A stretch of DNA of 53,306 nt from Vicinamibacteria bacterium (GCA_035570235.1 DATMML010000055.1:1-53306); one strand, 5' to 3'; numbered from the stretch's first letter, positions 1 through 9,759 are shown. The notes: generated by a model not told the origin, from the sequence alone. Numbers and translations are program-made.

Positions 1-91
1 GTGAGACTTACCGTGGATGAGCACAGCATTTTGAGGTTGGGAAACGAGAGCTCTCAAAGGAGTGGAATGACTCTTGCTATCACCAGAGGCG

Positions 92-610
92 ATGAGCGAT
101 GCGGCGTTGTCGCGCTCTCCGAGAGTGAAATCAGACCACCACACGCTCCCGCTCGGATCTTGGAGGGTTCCAGCCTACCGTGTTTGCCTCGTGCGCGATG
201 CTTCTGTGCGGCTAGAAGAGCGCCCACAGTTGCGCGACGCTCCCGCAGCCGTCCGCATCATAATCCCGCTTCGCTTTGCGCGGGACGATGGTGTGGAGCA
301 CTTCGGCGTCCTACTCCTCGACATCAAGCACCGCATCATCGGCTCGCTCGAGATCTCAGTGGGCAGCCTCACCGGGTCCCTCGTCCATCCCAGGGAAGTC
401 TTCGGACCCGCGCTGGCGCATAAGGCTGCTGCTCTCATCTTGTTCCATAACCACCCCTCGGGCGACCCGGAGCCTTCCCTTGAGGACCTGACCCTCACCC
501 GTCGGCTGGTTGCGGGGGGCCAGCTGCTCGGTATCGAGGTCCTCGACCACATCGTCGTTGGGGACGGGACCGAACGATGGGTTTCGCTTAGGGACCGAGC
601 GGTCCTCTAG
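92..610 (+). CDS. RadC-like JAB/MPN domain protein (short)
   Basis: This 172-residue protein carries the JAMM metal-binding signature HNHPSGDPEPSLED in its C-terminal half, as in RadC/YeeS-type MPN(+) proteins. The start of classical RadC, with its helix-hairpin-helix, is absent, so it is a short single-domain form. Its biochemical role is uncertain, because the old 'DNA repair' label for RadC is not supported by function. The ATG at 92 was chosen because AGAGG lies just before it; an in-frame TTG at 74 would add six residues. Base composition here looks less GC-rich than the rest of the window. Short RadC homologues often sit in mobile or recently acquired DNA, which would fit, but no transposase is visible here. 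Confidence 0.75.
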   Translation: MSDAALSRSPRVKSDHHTLPLGSWRVPAYRVCLVRDASVRLEERPQLRDAPAAVRIIIPLRFARDDGVEHFGVLLLDIKHRIIGSLEISVGSLTGSLVHPREVFGPALAHKAAALILFHNHPSGDPEPSLEDLTLTRRLVAGGQLLGIEVLDHIVVGDGTERWVSLRDRAVL

Positions 611-734
611 CTGCGGCGAGCAGTGCGGCGTGCTTCGGGCGAGTGGCGGCCGGCGGCCGGGGAAGGTCGAGAAGTGTCACTTTGAGCTCTGTTATCATCG
701 GATTCGGCTACTACCTGAAAGAGAGGATGAGGCC

Positions 735-1247
735 ATGGGATCATTGGCACTTTCTGCGACTCTGCTTTCTCTTGCTTTGCACCTCATGACTCCCTCGAGC
801 GGGGACTCGCCATCCATTGCTCCCCCCGACAACGCTCAACTCCTCCTCCGCACGGTCGCGGACGGCGTGCAGGTCTACACCTGCCAGGCCGTCGAGGGCA
901 AGACTCAGTGGGTCTTCAAGGCGCCGGAGGCCGCGCTCTTCGACGAGACGGGGCGCCAGGTGGGGAAGCACTTTGCGGGTCCGTCGTGGGAGTCTTTCGA
1001 CGGGAGCCTCGTCACGGGTGAGGTGGTCTCAAAGATGCCCGCCCCCACTCCGGATGCGGTCCCTTGGCTTCTGCTGCGGGCAAAGTCACACTCGGGCCAG
1101 GGCCAGTTCGCACGCGTTCAGTACATCCAACGGACCGAAACCAAGGGCGGCGCGGCGCCGTCTTCCCCTTGCGATTCATCCCATCTGGGGGCGGAGGCGC
1201 GGATGCGCTACTCCGCAACCTACACCTTCTACGCGTCGGCTCCCTAA
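735..1247 (+). CDS. DUF3455 family protein
   Basis: This 170-residue protein has a weak hydrophobic N-terminus, probably a signal peptide, then the DUF3455 pattern: QVYTCQA near residue 50, a W-x-F-x-A-P-E-A-x-L-F-D segment, G-x-x-x-G-K-H-F-A-G-P-S-W-E and DGS-x-V. DUF3455 proteins are secreted proteins of unknown function found in many soil bacteria and in fungi. A purine-rich GAGAGGATGAGG stretch precedes the ATG and can act as ribosome binding site. TATCAT around 692-697 could be a -10 element, but no good -35 partner is visible. It is not co-directional with the next gene. Confidence 0.75.
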   Translation: MGSLALSATLLSLALHLMTPSSGDSPSIAPPDNAQLLLRTVADGVQVYTCQAVEGKTQWVFKAPEAALFDETGRQVGKHFAGPSWESFDGSLVTGEVVSKMPAPTPDAVPWLLLRAKSHSGQGQFARVQYIQRTETKGGAAPSSPCDSSHLGAEARMRYSATYTFYASAP

Positions 1248-1342
1248 GTCAGTCGCCCTCCGTTTCCTAGCGCCGCGCGTATCCTCCCTGCGGGTCTCCC
1301 TTCGTTGGCCGAGGCTCCGCAGCCGACTCTCTGAGAGTTCCC

Positions 1343-1381
1343 AAAAAAATAGGGCGCCGGGTCCTTCCGACCCGTGCGCCC
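1343..1381 (-). terminator. Rho-independent terminator of the Ala/Lys-rich protein gene
   Basis: Read on the minus strand, GGGCGC and GGGTC pair with GACCC and GCGCCC around a short loop (1352-1381), followed by a run of seven T (1349-1343). This is a textbook intrinsic terminator just downstream of the stop codon at 1407. Confidence 0.85.
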
Positions 1382-1406
1382 CGTACGGAAACTTGGGAAA
1401 GGGCTG

Positions 1407-1793
1407 TTACTTCTTCGCGGCCGGAGCTGCCGGGGCCGCCTTGATCTCGGTCACGGCCTGGTGCTCGCCCTTCTCGTTGTCGCGGCAGGTCACGGTGACC
1501 TTCTCGCCGGCCTTGATACTCTTGAGGCTGGCCTGCGCCTTGCCCTCGACGGGGGCGGTGTTGTTCCCCTTCTCGCCCTTGAGGGTGATGGTGTTCTTGA
1601 CCGCGTCCACGGAGACGACCTCGGCCGTCACTTCGTGGGTCTTCACGGCGGGAGCCTTCTCGGCCGCCTTGGCGGGAGCAGCAGCCTCGGCCTTGGCGGG
1701 AGCAGCAGCCTTCTCGGCGGGCTTGGCCGCCTCTTGGGCGAACGCCACGCCAGCCACGAACACGAGCGACATCAGCATCGCGAACTTCTTCAT
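1407..1793 (-). CDS. Small secreted Ala/Lys/Pro-rich protein with C-terminal beta domain
   Basis: The 128-residue product starts with a clear signal peptide (MKK, a hydrophobic stretch, VAFA cleavage site). Residues ~22-50 are a low-complexity Ala-Lys-Pro-Glu spacer. Residues ~52-118 form a small domain, TAEVVSVDAVKNTITLKGEKG, then VTVTCRDNEKGEH, that resembles short OB/CusF-like periplasmic domains (inference). It ends in an Ala-Pro-Lys tail. An AAGGAG site sits before the ATG, a sigma-54 promoter lies 57-73 bases upstream and a terminator follows, so it is a monocistronic regulated gene. Function is unknown; a periplasmic or envelope-stress role is a guess. Confidence 0.8.
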   Translation of the reverse strand: MKKFAMLMSLVFVAGVAFAQEAAKPAEKAAAPAKAEAAAPAKAAEKAPAVKTHEVTAEVVSVDAVKNTITLKGEKGNNTAPVEGKAQASLKSIKAGEKVTVTCRDNEKGEHQAVTEIKAAPAAPAAKK

Positions 1794-1849
1794 TTTGGTA
1801 GTTTCTCCTTAAAGAGGAATTCAGGTCTTCACGACCCACTCAGCACTAG

Positions 1850-1866
1850 AGCAAGGGCAGTGCCAA
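1850..1866 (-). promoter_or_regulatory. Sigma-54 (-24/-12) promoter
   Basis: On the minus strand the sequence reads TTGGCACTGCCCTTGCT. This matches the sigma-54 consensus YTGGCACG-N4-TTGCW at both the GG (-24) and GC (-12) elements with correct spacing. The predicted start lies near 1840, about 46 bases before the ATG at 1793. Sigma-54 promoters need an AAA+ activator, and one is encoded directly upstream (1959-3359). Confidence 0.8.
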
Positions 1867-1910
1867 GCCTCCGGCGAGGCCGGTCCCTCCGCCCGTCCAG
1901 GGAAACTCTT

Positions 1911-1928
1911 CGTTTACATCGTTTACAG
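1911..1928. repeat. Tandem 9-bp repeat, candidate activator site
   Basis: CGTTTACAT at 1911-1919 is followed at once by CGTTTACAG at 1920-1928. The pair lies about 45-60 bases upstream of the -24 element of the sigma-54 promoter, a plausible place for an enhancer-type activator site. It sits between the regulator's stop codon and the promoter. Confidence 0.5.
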
Positions 1929-1958
1929 TCGCTTAGGCCTGACGAAGGGGTCTACGCT

Positions 1959-3359
<1,401 letters not shown>

Positions 3360-3378
3360 GGAGTTGTGGTGCCCGCCC

Positions 3379-4896
3379 TCAGTGCGTTCCCGCCACGGCG
3401 GGGGCGGCATCCGCATCCGTCCCAGCCTCTTGCGTGCTCTCCGGCTCGAAGGGGAGGACGATGCTGGCGGTCGTGCCCTGCCCGGGCGTGCTGCTCAGGG
3501 TGATGGTGCCGCCGTGGTCGGCCACGATCTTGTGGGTGAGGGCGAGGCCCAGCCCGAGGCCAGTGTCCTTGGTGGAGAAATAGGGCTCGAAGGCGGTGCG
3601 GGCGTCCTCCGCGCTCATGCCGTGGCCGGTGTCGCGCACGCTCACCACCAGGCACTCCGCCCCGCCCTCCGTCCGGCCCCGACGGATGGAGAGGTCGAGG
3701 AGCCCGCCCCCCGGCATGGCGTCGAGAGCGTTGATGAGGAGGTTCAGGAAGCAGGTCTTGAGCAGCTCCGGATCGGCCACGATCCGGGGCAGGCCCGCCT
3801 CCGTCTCCACGGCGAGGGCGATGCCCTGGTCCTTAGCCTTGTGGTCGACGAGCGAGGCCACCTCGCGGAGCACCTCGTCCACCGCGCAGGGGCGGGGGTC
3901 CAGCCGCATGGGCTTGCCGAAGGAAAGAAAGTCGCCCACCAGGCGGTTGAGGCGGCTGATCTCCGCCTTCACGTTCTGGAGGATCCGGTCGTAGTCCTCC
4001 CGCTGCCCCGGCTCCGCGGGGGCCATCCGTCCCCGCAGGTGGTCGATGGAGAGGTTGATGAAGTTCAGGGGGTTGCGGATCTCGTGGGCCACCGCGGAGG
4101 CCAGGCGCCCCATGGCCGTGGACCGCTCCGCGAAATGCAGCCGCTCCTCCAGCCGGCGGTTCTCGCGCAGGCGCTCCACCATCTCGTTGAAGGTGCGCGA
4201 GAGACCCACCATCTCGTCTCCGCCCCGGGGCGACACCTGGACCGAGAGGTCGCCCGCGGCCACCTTCCGGGCCGCGTCCGTCAAGTCCCGGAGGGGCCCG
4301 CCGAAGGACCAGGAGAGGTAGAAGGAGAGCACGATGCCGAGGGCAAAGACGCCGAGGGTGACCATGATGCGGTTCAGGAAAGCCTCTTCGGAGAGGGCGG
4401 AGAAGTCGTCCAGGACGCGCGTGATCAGGAGGTAGCCCACCCGCTTGTCCTGCACCACGATGGGGATGGTGAGGGTGGAGGTTTTCTGGTTCGTGGCCGA
4501 GCCCACCTCGCCCAGGAACCCGCGAATGACGACCTCCGTGCCTCTCCTCTTTCCCCGGACCAGACGCTTGCCCACGATGCCTGGGTTCGTGGAGGCCTGG
4601 ACCTCGTCCGTGGCGTCGGCCAGGGTCACGTCCGCCACCCCCAGCTGGCGCAGCTTCTCCACGTAGGCCTTCAAGGCGACCTGGGCGTCGCCCTCCGCCG
4701 CCGGCTGCTCCTGGGCCACCTCGATGGCCTTCGACAACTCCTCGGTGTAATCTCGCACCTGCGACAGCAGCTTGCGCTCGCTCAAAAGGTGGAGCATGAA
4801 GAGGCAGGCTCCGGAAAGGACCAGCAGGGAGACCATCATCACTAGGAGCTTGGTCTTGAGGTCGAAGTCCGGCAGCCGCCGGAGAAGCACGCTCAT
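3379..4896 (-). CDS. Membrane sensor histidine kinase (HAMP-HisKA-HATPase)
   Basis: This 505-residue kinase begins with a transmembrane helix (LLVMMVSLLVLSGACLFML) and a ~130-residue extracytoplasmic sensor region containing a Cache-like IPIVVQDKRVGYLLITR stretch. A second membrane helix, a HAMP domain, the H-box AVAHEIRNPLNFI, an N-box (NLLINALDAMPGG), a G1 box DTGHGM and a G2 box GLGLGLAL follow. It should autophosphorylate and pass phosphate to the regulator encoded 19 bases downstream. The long frame continues upstream to 6936, but that part is antisense to another gene. The ATG at 4896, followed by a short basic segment and the membrane helix, is the natural start. Confidence 0.93.
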   Translation of the reverse strand: MSVLLRRLPDFDLKTKLLVMMVSLLVLSGACLFMLHLLSERKLLSQVRDYTEELSKAIEVAQEQPAAEGDAQVALKAYVEKLRQLGVADVTLADATDEVQASTNPGIVGKRLVRGKRRGTEVVIRGFLGEVGSATNQKTSTLTIPIVVQDKRVGYLLITRVLDDFSALSEEAFLNRIMVTLGVFALGIVLSFYLSWSFGGPLRDLTDAARKVAAGDLSVQVSPRGGDEMVGLSRTFNEMVERLRENRRLEERLHFAERSTAMGRLASAVAHEIRNPLNFINLSIDHLRGRMAPAEPGQREDYDRILQNVKAEISRLNRLVGDFLSFGKPMRLDPRPCAVDEVLREVASLVDHKAKDQGIALAVETEAGLPRIVADPELLKTCFLNLLINALDAMPGGGLLDLSIRRGRTEGGAECLVVSVRDTGHGMSAEDARTAFEPYFSTKDTGLGLGLALTHKIVADHGGTITLSSTPGQGTTASIVLPFEPESTQEAGTDADAAPAVAGTH

Positions 4897-4903
4897 GACA
4901 CTC

Positions 4904-4933
4904 AGTCTAGACCCCCAACCGCCCGCGCTGCAA
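4904..4933 (-). promoter_or_regulatory. Candidate promoter of the kinase-regulator pair
   Basis: Minus strand TTGCAG (4933-4928), an 18-base spacer, then TAGACT (4909-4904). The -10 ends seven bases before the ATG at 4896, so the transcript would be almost leaderless. Confidence 0.45.
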
Positions 4934-4962
4934 TCGGACGGGGCCGCTCGGAGGCTCCGCCC

Positions 4963-6849
4963 ATGAGCTCGCCCCCCGGCCACACCCCGCCCAGCCAACT
5001 GCTCGTCGCCACCAGCGACTCCACCACCCGTGCCCTCCTCCGCAAGGCCCTGCACGTGCGGGCGGTGGAGGTGGTGGAGGCGGCGGATGGGGTTGAAGCC
5101 CTGGCCCTGGCTCGCCGGCTGGACCTGGACCTCATCCTGCTCGATGCCTTCCTGGCCGTGGTCGACGGGATCTCGGTCTGCGCCCGCATTCGGGCCGTGC
5201 CCGGGGTCGACCAGCCCCCCATCGTCATCATCGGCTTGAGCTCGTGGCGGACGGTTCAGCTGGCCTTTGCGGAGGGAGCGGACGAGATCCTGCCCAAGCC
5301 CCTTCACCCCCCCCTCATTCGCTCGCGGGTCGAGTACCTGCTCCGCCGGCGGCGGCAGGAGAACCGGCTGCGCCTCATGGAGCGCGCGGTGGAGGCGGCG
5401 GGGAGCGGAATCACCATCCTGGACGGCCGCTCCTCCGAGTATCCCCTGACCTACGCCAACCGCTCCTTCCTGGACATGACCGGCTATCCCGCCCCGGAGA
5501 TCCTGGGCAAGAACCTCCGGCTGCTCCGGGGTCCGGAGACGGACGTGGCCGCCACCACCGAGCTCCGGGATGGCATGGCGGCCGGGCAGTCGACCCGCGT
5601 GCTCCTCCGGAACTATCGGAAGGACGGCACGCCCTTCTGGAACGACATCTCCACCTCGCCGCTGCCCGACGTCTCCGGCCGGGTGACCCACTTCGTGGCC
5701 GTGCAGACGGACGTGACCGCGCGGATGGCGAAGTCCGGGAAGCTCGAGGCGAGCCATCTGGAGGAGTTCGCCCGGGAGCGCACCCGCGAGCTGGAGGGCG
5801 TCCTGAGCAGGGTGGAGGATCGGCGCCGGTTCACGGAGACGATCCTTAACAGCATGAACGCGGGGGTGGTGACCTCCGATCTCTCGGGGCTCATTTCCTT
5901 CGCGAACCGGGCGGCCCTCCACATCCTCGGAGTCAGCCTGGCCAACTGCCGGGGGCGCTCGGTGCTGGAGATCTTCGGGAACCTGGAGGAGCTCAGGGAG
6001 GCCATGAAGCGGGCGGGGGGCGGGCGCGAGGCGCGTCTCGACTTTCCCCTCATCACCCCGGGAGGGGGCCGGCTCTACGTGGGCATGTCGGTCATGCGGG
6101 CGCCTGCGGAGCTCGAGGCCGAGGTGGGCTATGTCTTTCTCTTCCGCGACCTTGCGGAGACCCTCGAGAGGGACAGGCAGGAAGAGGAGCGAGCCACCCT
6201 GGACGACGAGGCTGAGGAAGAGGCGGCCCCGGTGACGGCCGTGACCGCCCCCCCTACGGCGGGAGAGGCCAACCGCGAGCCCCCGCCAACTACCGCGGAG
6301 GAGGAAGAGGAGGACGAAGCCTTGGTCGCTTCCGCGGTCGGGCGGCGGCGTCCCCACCTCGCTCTGCGCTACTGCGCCCCCGTCGAGCTCGTCCGCCAGG
6401 CGGCGGAGACCCTGGCCAAGCGCTCCCCCGAGGGGTGGCCCGACGTCGGTATCGATGCCCCGGAACACCTGCCCGAGGTCCTCGTGGATCGCCAGCAGGT
6501 GGTGGAGGCCCTCGCCCGCCTGCTGGACAACGCCGCCCATCGTTCCGTGGACAAGGCCCGGCTGCGGGTGCGTCTGGCCGAGACCCAGGCCCTGGGCGAG
6601 CGGGGGGTCCGGGCGGAGCCCTTCGTCCGGGTGGATATCCTCCTCCCCCGGGAGGAGATCACCGACGAGGACCTGGGGGGGGACGGAGAGAGCGCGCGCC
6701 GCCTCCAACACCGCCGGCAGGACCTGGCCACCGCGGAGCAGCTCCTGCAGGCCAACGGCGGGCGCCTCGTGCCCTCGCCCCCCGAGCACGACGTCCGGTC
6801 CCTGTCCGCCTTGATCCCTATGGGAAGCCCCCCCGAGGCCCCCGGCTAG
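4963..6849 (+). CDS. Receiver-LOV-PAS-degenerate ATPase protein, LOV lacks the photoactive Cys
   Basis: The 628-residue protein has four parts. Residues ~10-130 are a receiver domain with the phospho-Asp in LILLDAF and Lys in LPKPL, but the N-terminal acidic pair is replaced (LVATSD). Residues ~140-260 are a LOV-type PAS domain: GKNLRLLRGPETD, NYRKDGTPFWN and VAVQTDVT match the flavin-binding LOV consensus, except that the adduct-forming Cys is Leu185. Residues ~290-400 are a second PAS. After a Glu-rich linker comes a weak HATPase-like region with an N-box-like LLDNAAH but no recognisable G1/G2 boxes and no HisKA histidine. GGAGG precedes the ATG. It is divergent from the kinase at 4896 and is probably a flavin or redox sensor rather than an active kinase (inference). 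Confidence 0.88.
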   Translation: MSSPPGHTPPSQLLVATSDSTTRALLRKALHVRAVEVVEAADGVEALALARRLDLDLILLDAFLAVVDGISVCARIRAVPGVDQPPIVIIGLSSWRTVQLAFAEGADEILPKPLHPPLIRSRVEYLLRRRRQENRLRLMERAVEAAGSGITILDGRSSEYPLTYANRSFLDMTGYPAPEILGKNLRLLRGPETDVAATTELRDGMAAGQSTRVLLRNYRKDGTPFWNDISTSPLPDVSGRVTHFVAVQTDVTARMAKSGKLEASHLEEFARERTRELEGVLSRVEDRRRFTETILNSMNAGVVTSDLSGLISFANRAALHILGVSLANCRGRSVLEIFGNLEELREAMKRAGGGREARLDFPLITPGGGRLYVGMSVMRAPAELEAEVGYVFLFRDLAETLERDRQEEERATLDDEAEEEAAPVTAVTAPPTAGEANREPPPTTAEEEEEDEALVASAVGRRRPHLALRYCAPVELVRQAAETLAKRSPEGWPDVGIDAPEHLPEVLVDRQQVVEALARLLDNAAHRSVDKARLRVRLAETQALGERGVRAEPFVRVDILLPREEITDEDLGGDGESARRLQHRRQDLATAEQLLQANGGRLVPSPPEHDVRSLSALIPMGSPPEAPG

Positions 6850-6981
6850 CCGTCTGACTTCGCGCCGCTTCCGGTCCGATAAGGTGCCAGACAAACCGGC
6901 GGGGGGCCCGCCCGGCGGGGGTAGCCTCGGACGCACAAGGACTTCGCGCTGGTACGCCCATTGCTACTAAACGAAGCAGCA

Positions 6982-7443
6982 ATGCGTACGTCCCGGACGA
7001 TTCTGCTCGTGGAAGCGGATTCCGGCTGCGGGCAAGCCCTCGCAGCGGTCCTCCGGCGCCAGGGGGACCGCGTGCGTGTGGCCCGGACCCGGGCCGAGGC
7101 CCTCCTGGCCGCCCGCCGCCAGCCCTACGACCTCGCGATCGTGGACCTCTTCCTGCGCGGGGGGGGGGCCGAGCTGGCCCGGGAGCTCGCGCACTCTGTC
7201 CCCAGGCTGTGCCTGAGCCTAGGCGCCCGTCTCGAACAGCTGGAGATCCTGGAGGCCGCCTTGGGCTTCCCCGTGCACCGCAAGGCGAGGCTTCCCGCCC
7301 TGCTCAGAGGCCGAGGCGCTTCATCCAACGGTAGAGGGTACGGGGGGAGACGCCCAAGATCTCGGCGGCCTGCTCGCGCCGCCAGCGCGCCTGCTCCAGG
7401 GCCTGGCGCACTCGGGCCGGGTCGGGGCCGTCGTCACGGCTGA
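6982..7443 (+). CDS. Single receiver-domain protein with basic tail
   Basis: Residues 1-~112 form a receiver domain: TILLVEAD, the phospho-Asp in YDLAIVDLF, and a Lys in HRKARLP. The remaining ~40 residues are a Gly/Arg/Ala-rich tail that is antisense to the DNA-binding end of the regulator at 7304-8686, giving a 140-base tail-to-tail overlap. The tail has no recognisable fold and may only reflect the lack of a stop codon. Start at 6982 was preferred over a TTG at 6961 because the domain begins there. Stand-alone receivers usually act as phosphate carriers or allosteric partners; the neighbouring kinase at 8683-9759 is a candidate partner. Confidence 0.6.
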   Translation: MRTSRTILLVEADSGCGQALAAVLRRQGDRVRVARTRAEALLAARRQPYDLAIVDLFLRGGGAELARELAHSVPRLCLSLGARLEQLEILEAALGFPVHRKARLPALLRGRGASSNGRGYGGRRPRSRRPARAASAPAPGPGALGPGRGRRHG

Positions 7444-8686
7444 GGTCCTCCGCAGGGGCGGGGGGTGAGGCGGGGGCGGGGTGAGGGGCGGCGGGGGCCG
7501 CCACCGGGGCGAAGGACCCGCGCGGGGAGCGCTGCACGATCTCGGGCGGCAGGTCGCTCACGTCGATCATCTCCCCCTCCGCGAGCAGACCGGCCCGCTC
7601 CACCGCGAAGTGCAGCTCGCGCACGTTACCCGGCCAATCGTGGGCGGCCAGGGCCTGGAGGGCGGCGGGGGAGAAGCGCTTCTGGGAGGGGAGCGAGTGG
7701 GAGAAGTGCTCCACGAGCAGGGGAATGTCCTCCGGCCGCTGCCGCAGCGGGGGGATCACCACCCGCACGCCGTGGATGCGGTAGAAGAGGTCCTTGCGGA
7801 ACCGCCCCGCCGTCACCTCCGCGGCCAGGTCGCGGTTGGTGGCGGCCACGAGGCGGAAATCGGCCCGGCGCTTGCGCGTGGCTCCCACCCGGTAGAACGT
7901 TCCGCTGTCCAGGACGCGCAGGAACTTGGACTGGATCTCGGGGGCCATCTCCCCCACCTCGTCCAGGAAGAGCGTCCCTCCGTCCGCCACCTCCACGAGC
8001 CCCGGCTTCTCGTTCCCCGCCCCCGTGAACGCCCCGCGCTCGTGGCCGAAGAGCTCGCTCTCGAGCAGGGTCGAGGGCACCGCCGCGCAGTTCAGGTCCA
8101 CGAAGGCCTTGTTGGCGCGGGGGGAGATACGGTGCAAGTGGGAGGCCAGAAGCTCCTTTCCCACCCCGCTCTCGCCCTCGATCAGGACCGGGGTGCGGGC
8201 GGCGGCCACCATCTCCACCGTATGCAGGACCTTCTGGAGCTCGGGCGAGCGGGTCAGGATGTCGGAGGCCATCCCGCGCTGGACCTGGAAGCGCAGACGA
8301 CGGTTCTCCCGCTCCAGGACCGTCTTGTCTCCCGCCTTCTCCACCCGCATCCCCAGCTCTTCGAAGTTGGGGGGCTTGGTCAGGTAGTCGAAGGCCCCGA
8401 GCCGCATGGTCTGGATGGCGGACTGGACGTTGGCGAACCCGGTCACGATGATGGTCTGCAGCTCCGCATGCTCCTTCTTGACCTTGGCCAGGATGTCGAC
8501 CCCGTCCGCGTCCGGCAGCTTGAGGTCCAGGAGCAGCACGTCCCACTCCGCGGTGGCCAGGGCCTTGTAGGCCGCCTTGCCGGTGGGGCAGACCTTGACC
8601 TCGTGGCCCGCCTTCTGGAGGAAGCGGGCCACGGTGAGGCCGAACGTGGCCTCGTCCTCCGCCACCAGCACCCGATAGCCGCTCAT
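7304..8686 (-). CDS. NtrC-family sigma-54-dependent response regulator
   Basis: This 460-residue regulator has a receiver domain (E10/D11, phospho-Asp D54, TKPPNFEEL), an AAA+ domain with GESGVGKE, a canonical GAFTGA loop and LFLDEVGEM, then a Pro/Ala-rich linker and a Fis-type helix-turn-helix (RREQAAEILGVSPRTLYRWM). It should activate sigma-54 promoters. Its ATG overlaps the stop codon of the upstream kinase (ATGA at 8683-8686), which implies translational coupling and partnership. The frame is open much farther upstream, but that part belongs to the kinase gene in another frame. It is a paralogue of the regulator at 1959-3359. Confidence 0.93.
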   Translation of the reverse strand: MSGYRVLVAEDEATFGLTVARFLQKAGHEVKVCPTGKAAYKALATAEWDVLLLDLKLPDADGVDILAKVKKEHAELQTIIVTGFANVQSAIQTMRLGAFDYLTKPPNFEELGMRVEKAGDKTVLERENRRLRFQVQRGMASDILTRSPELQKVLHTVEMVAAARTPVLIEGESGVGKELLASHLHRISPRANKAFVDLNCAAVPSTLLESELFGHERGAFTGAGNEKPGLVEVADGGTLFLDEVGEMAPEIQSKFLRVLDSGTFYRVGATRKRRADFRLVAATNRDLAAEVTAGRFRKDLFYRIHGVRVVIPPLRQRPEDIPLLVEHFSHSLPSQKRFSPAALQALAAHDWPGNVRELHFAVERAGLLAEGEMIDVSDLPPEIVQRSPRGSFAPVAAPAAPHPAPASPPAPAEDLSRDDGPDPARVRQALEQARWRREQAAEILGVSPRTLYRWMKRLGL

Positions 8687-9759
8687 GCCCTCTCCGCCGC
8701 CTTCATGACGACCCTGAAGCAGGCCCCACTCCGCCGGGGGCTGTGCACGACGTCGCCCCCCCACCGGCGCACGAGCGTGCGGGCAATGGCCAGACCCAGC
8801 CCCGCCCCCCCGCCGACGTTGGTCGTGAAATAGGGCTCGAAGATCCTGGCCCGGATCGCGGGGGGAACGCCGGGGCCGGTGTCGATCACGTCCAGGAACA
8901 AGTTGGGCCCCGTGCGCCCCGCGCGCAGGGTGAGGGTCCCGCCCCCGGGCATGGCCTGCGAGCCGTTCATGGCCAGGGCCATCACGACCTGCTTCAAGGA
9001 GTCCGTCTCCAGGCGGGCGGGGGGGAGCTCCTTGGGGATGCGCGCCACCACCCGGATCCGCGCGAAGGCGGGATGCCGCTCCAAAAGGCGCAGGGCGGTG
9101 CCCACGGTCGTGCCGAGATCGGAGGTGGTTCCGGGATCGGCCCGCGCGGAGTCGAGCAGGAAGCGCACGATGCCCTCGCACCGGCCGACCTCGCGGCGGA
9201 TGAGATCCCGGAACTTCCGCGCCTCGCGCGCGGCCTTCCCCGAGCCCTTGGTGGCCAGGGAGGCCAGGGCCTCCGCGCAGCCCGCGATCCCGGCCAGCGG
9301 GTTCGAGACCTCGTGGGCCACCCCCGCCACGAGCTGGCCCAGGAAGGCCAGGCGGTCGGAGGCGATCAGGCGCATCTCGAGGGTCCGCCGCTCCGTGATG
9401 TCCTCGAAGGCAGAGAGGACGTGGGTCACCTCGGGTCCTTGGCGCACGGGCAGGCGCCGCACGTGGAAGAGGCCGGCGCGCGTCTCCGCGGTCTCCTCGT
9501 GGGGGATGCCGGTCTTGAAGACGTGGCTGAGGACGGGCAGGGTGGCCCGATACCCGCGGGGCGGAAGCACCCCCCGGAGGGGACGGCCGAGAGCCCGGCC
9601 GCGGGGCACGCCCAGGGGCCCCTTCTCGCGCAGGCTGTTCCAGGCCACCACCCTGAGGCCGCGGTCCACGACGTAGAGCCCGATGGGGAGGGCGTCGAAA
9701 ACCGCCGCCCCCAGACCGGAGAGCGGCTCGGCTTGGGTCCGGGGGAGGCGCTGGGCCAC
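8683..9759 (-). CDS. Soluble PAS histidine kinase
   Basis: The 358-residue kinase lacks membrane segments. Residues ~15-130 form a PAS domain (AVFDALPIGLYVVDRGLRVV to AFEDITERR). The H-box is LVAGVAHEVSNPLAGI, the N-box AMNGSQAMPGG, the G1 box DTGPGVP and the G2 box GAGLGLAIARTL. It begins with GTG; a TATACT hexamer ends seven bases upstream. Its stop codon overlaps the start of the NtrC-type regulator gene, its cognate partner by context. The absence of membrane segments suggests sensing of a cytoplasmic signal. Confidence 0.92.
   Translation of the reverse strand: MAQRLPRTQAEPLSGLGAAVFDALPIGLYVVDRGLRVVAWNSLREKGPLGVPRGRALGRPLRGVLPPRGYRATLPVLSHVFKTGIPHEETAETRAGLFHVRRLPVRQGPEVTHVLSAFEDITERRTLEMRLIASDRLAFLGQLVAGVAHEVSNPLAGIAGCAEALASLATKGSGKAAREARKFRDLIRREVGRCEGIVRFLLDSARADPGTTSDLGTTVGTALRLLERHPAFARIRVVARIPKELPPARLETDSLKQVVMALAMNGSQAMPGGGTLTLRAGRTGPNLFLDVIDTGPGVPPAIRARIFEPYFTTNVGGGAGLGLAIARTLVRRWGGDVVHSPRRSGACFRVVMKAAERA

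Noticed and set aside
4897-6936. N-terminal extension of the sensor kinase frame
   Set aside because: The extension is antisense to the receiver-LOV gene and low in domain content; the kinase's natural start with a membrane helix is at 4896.
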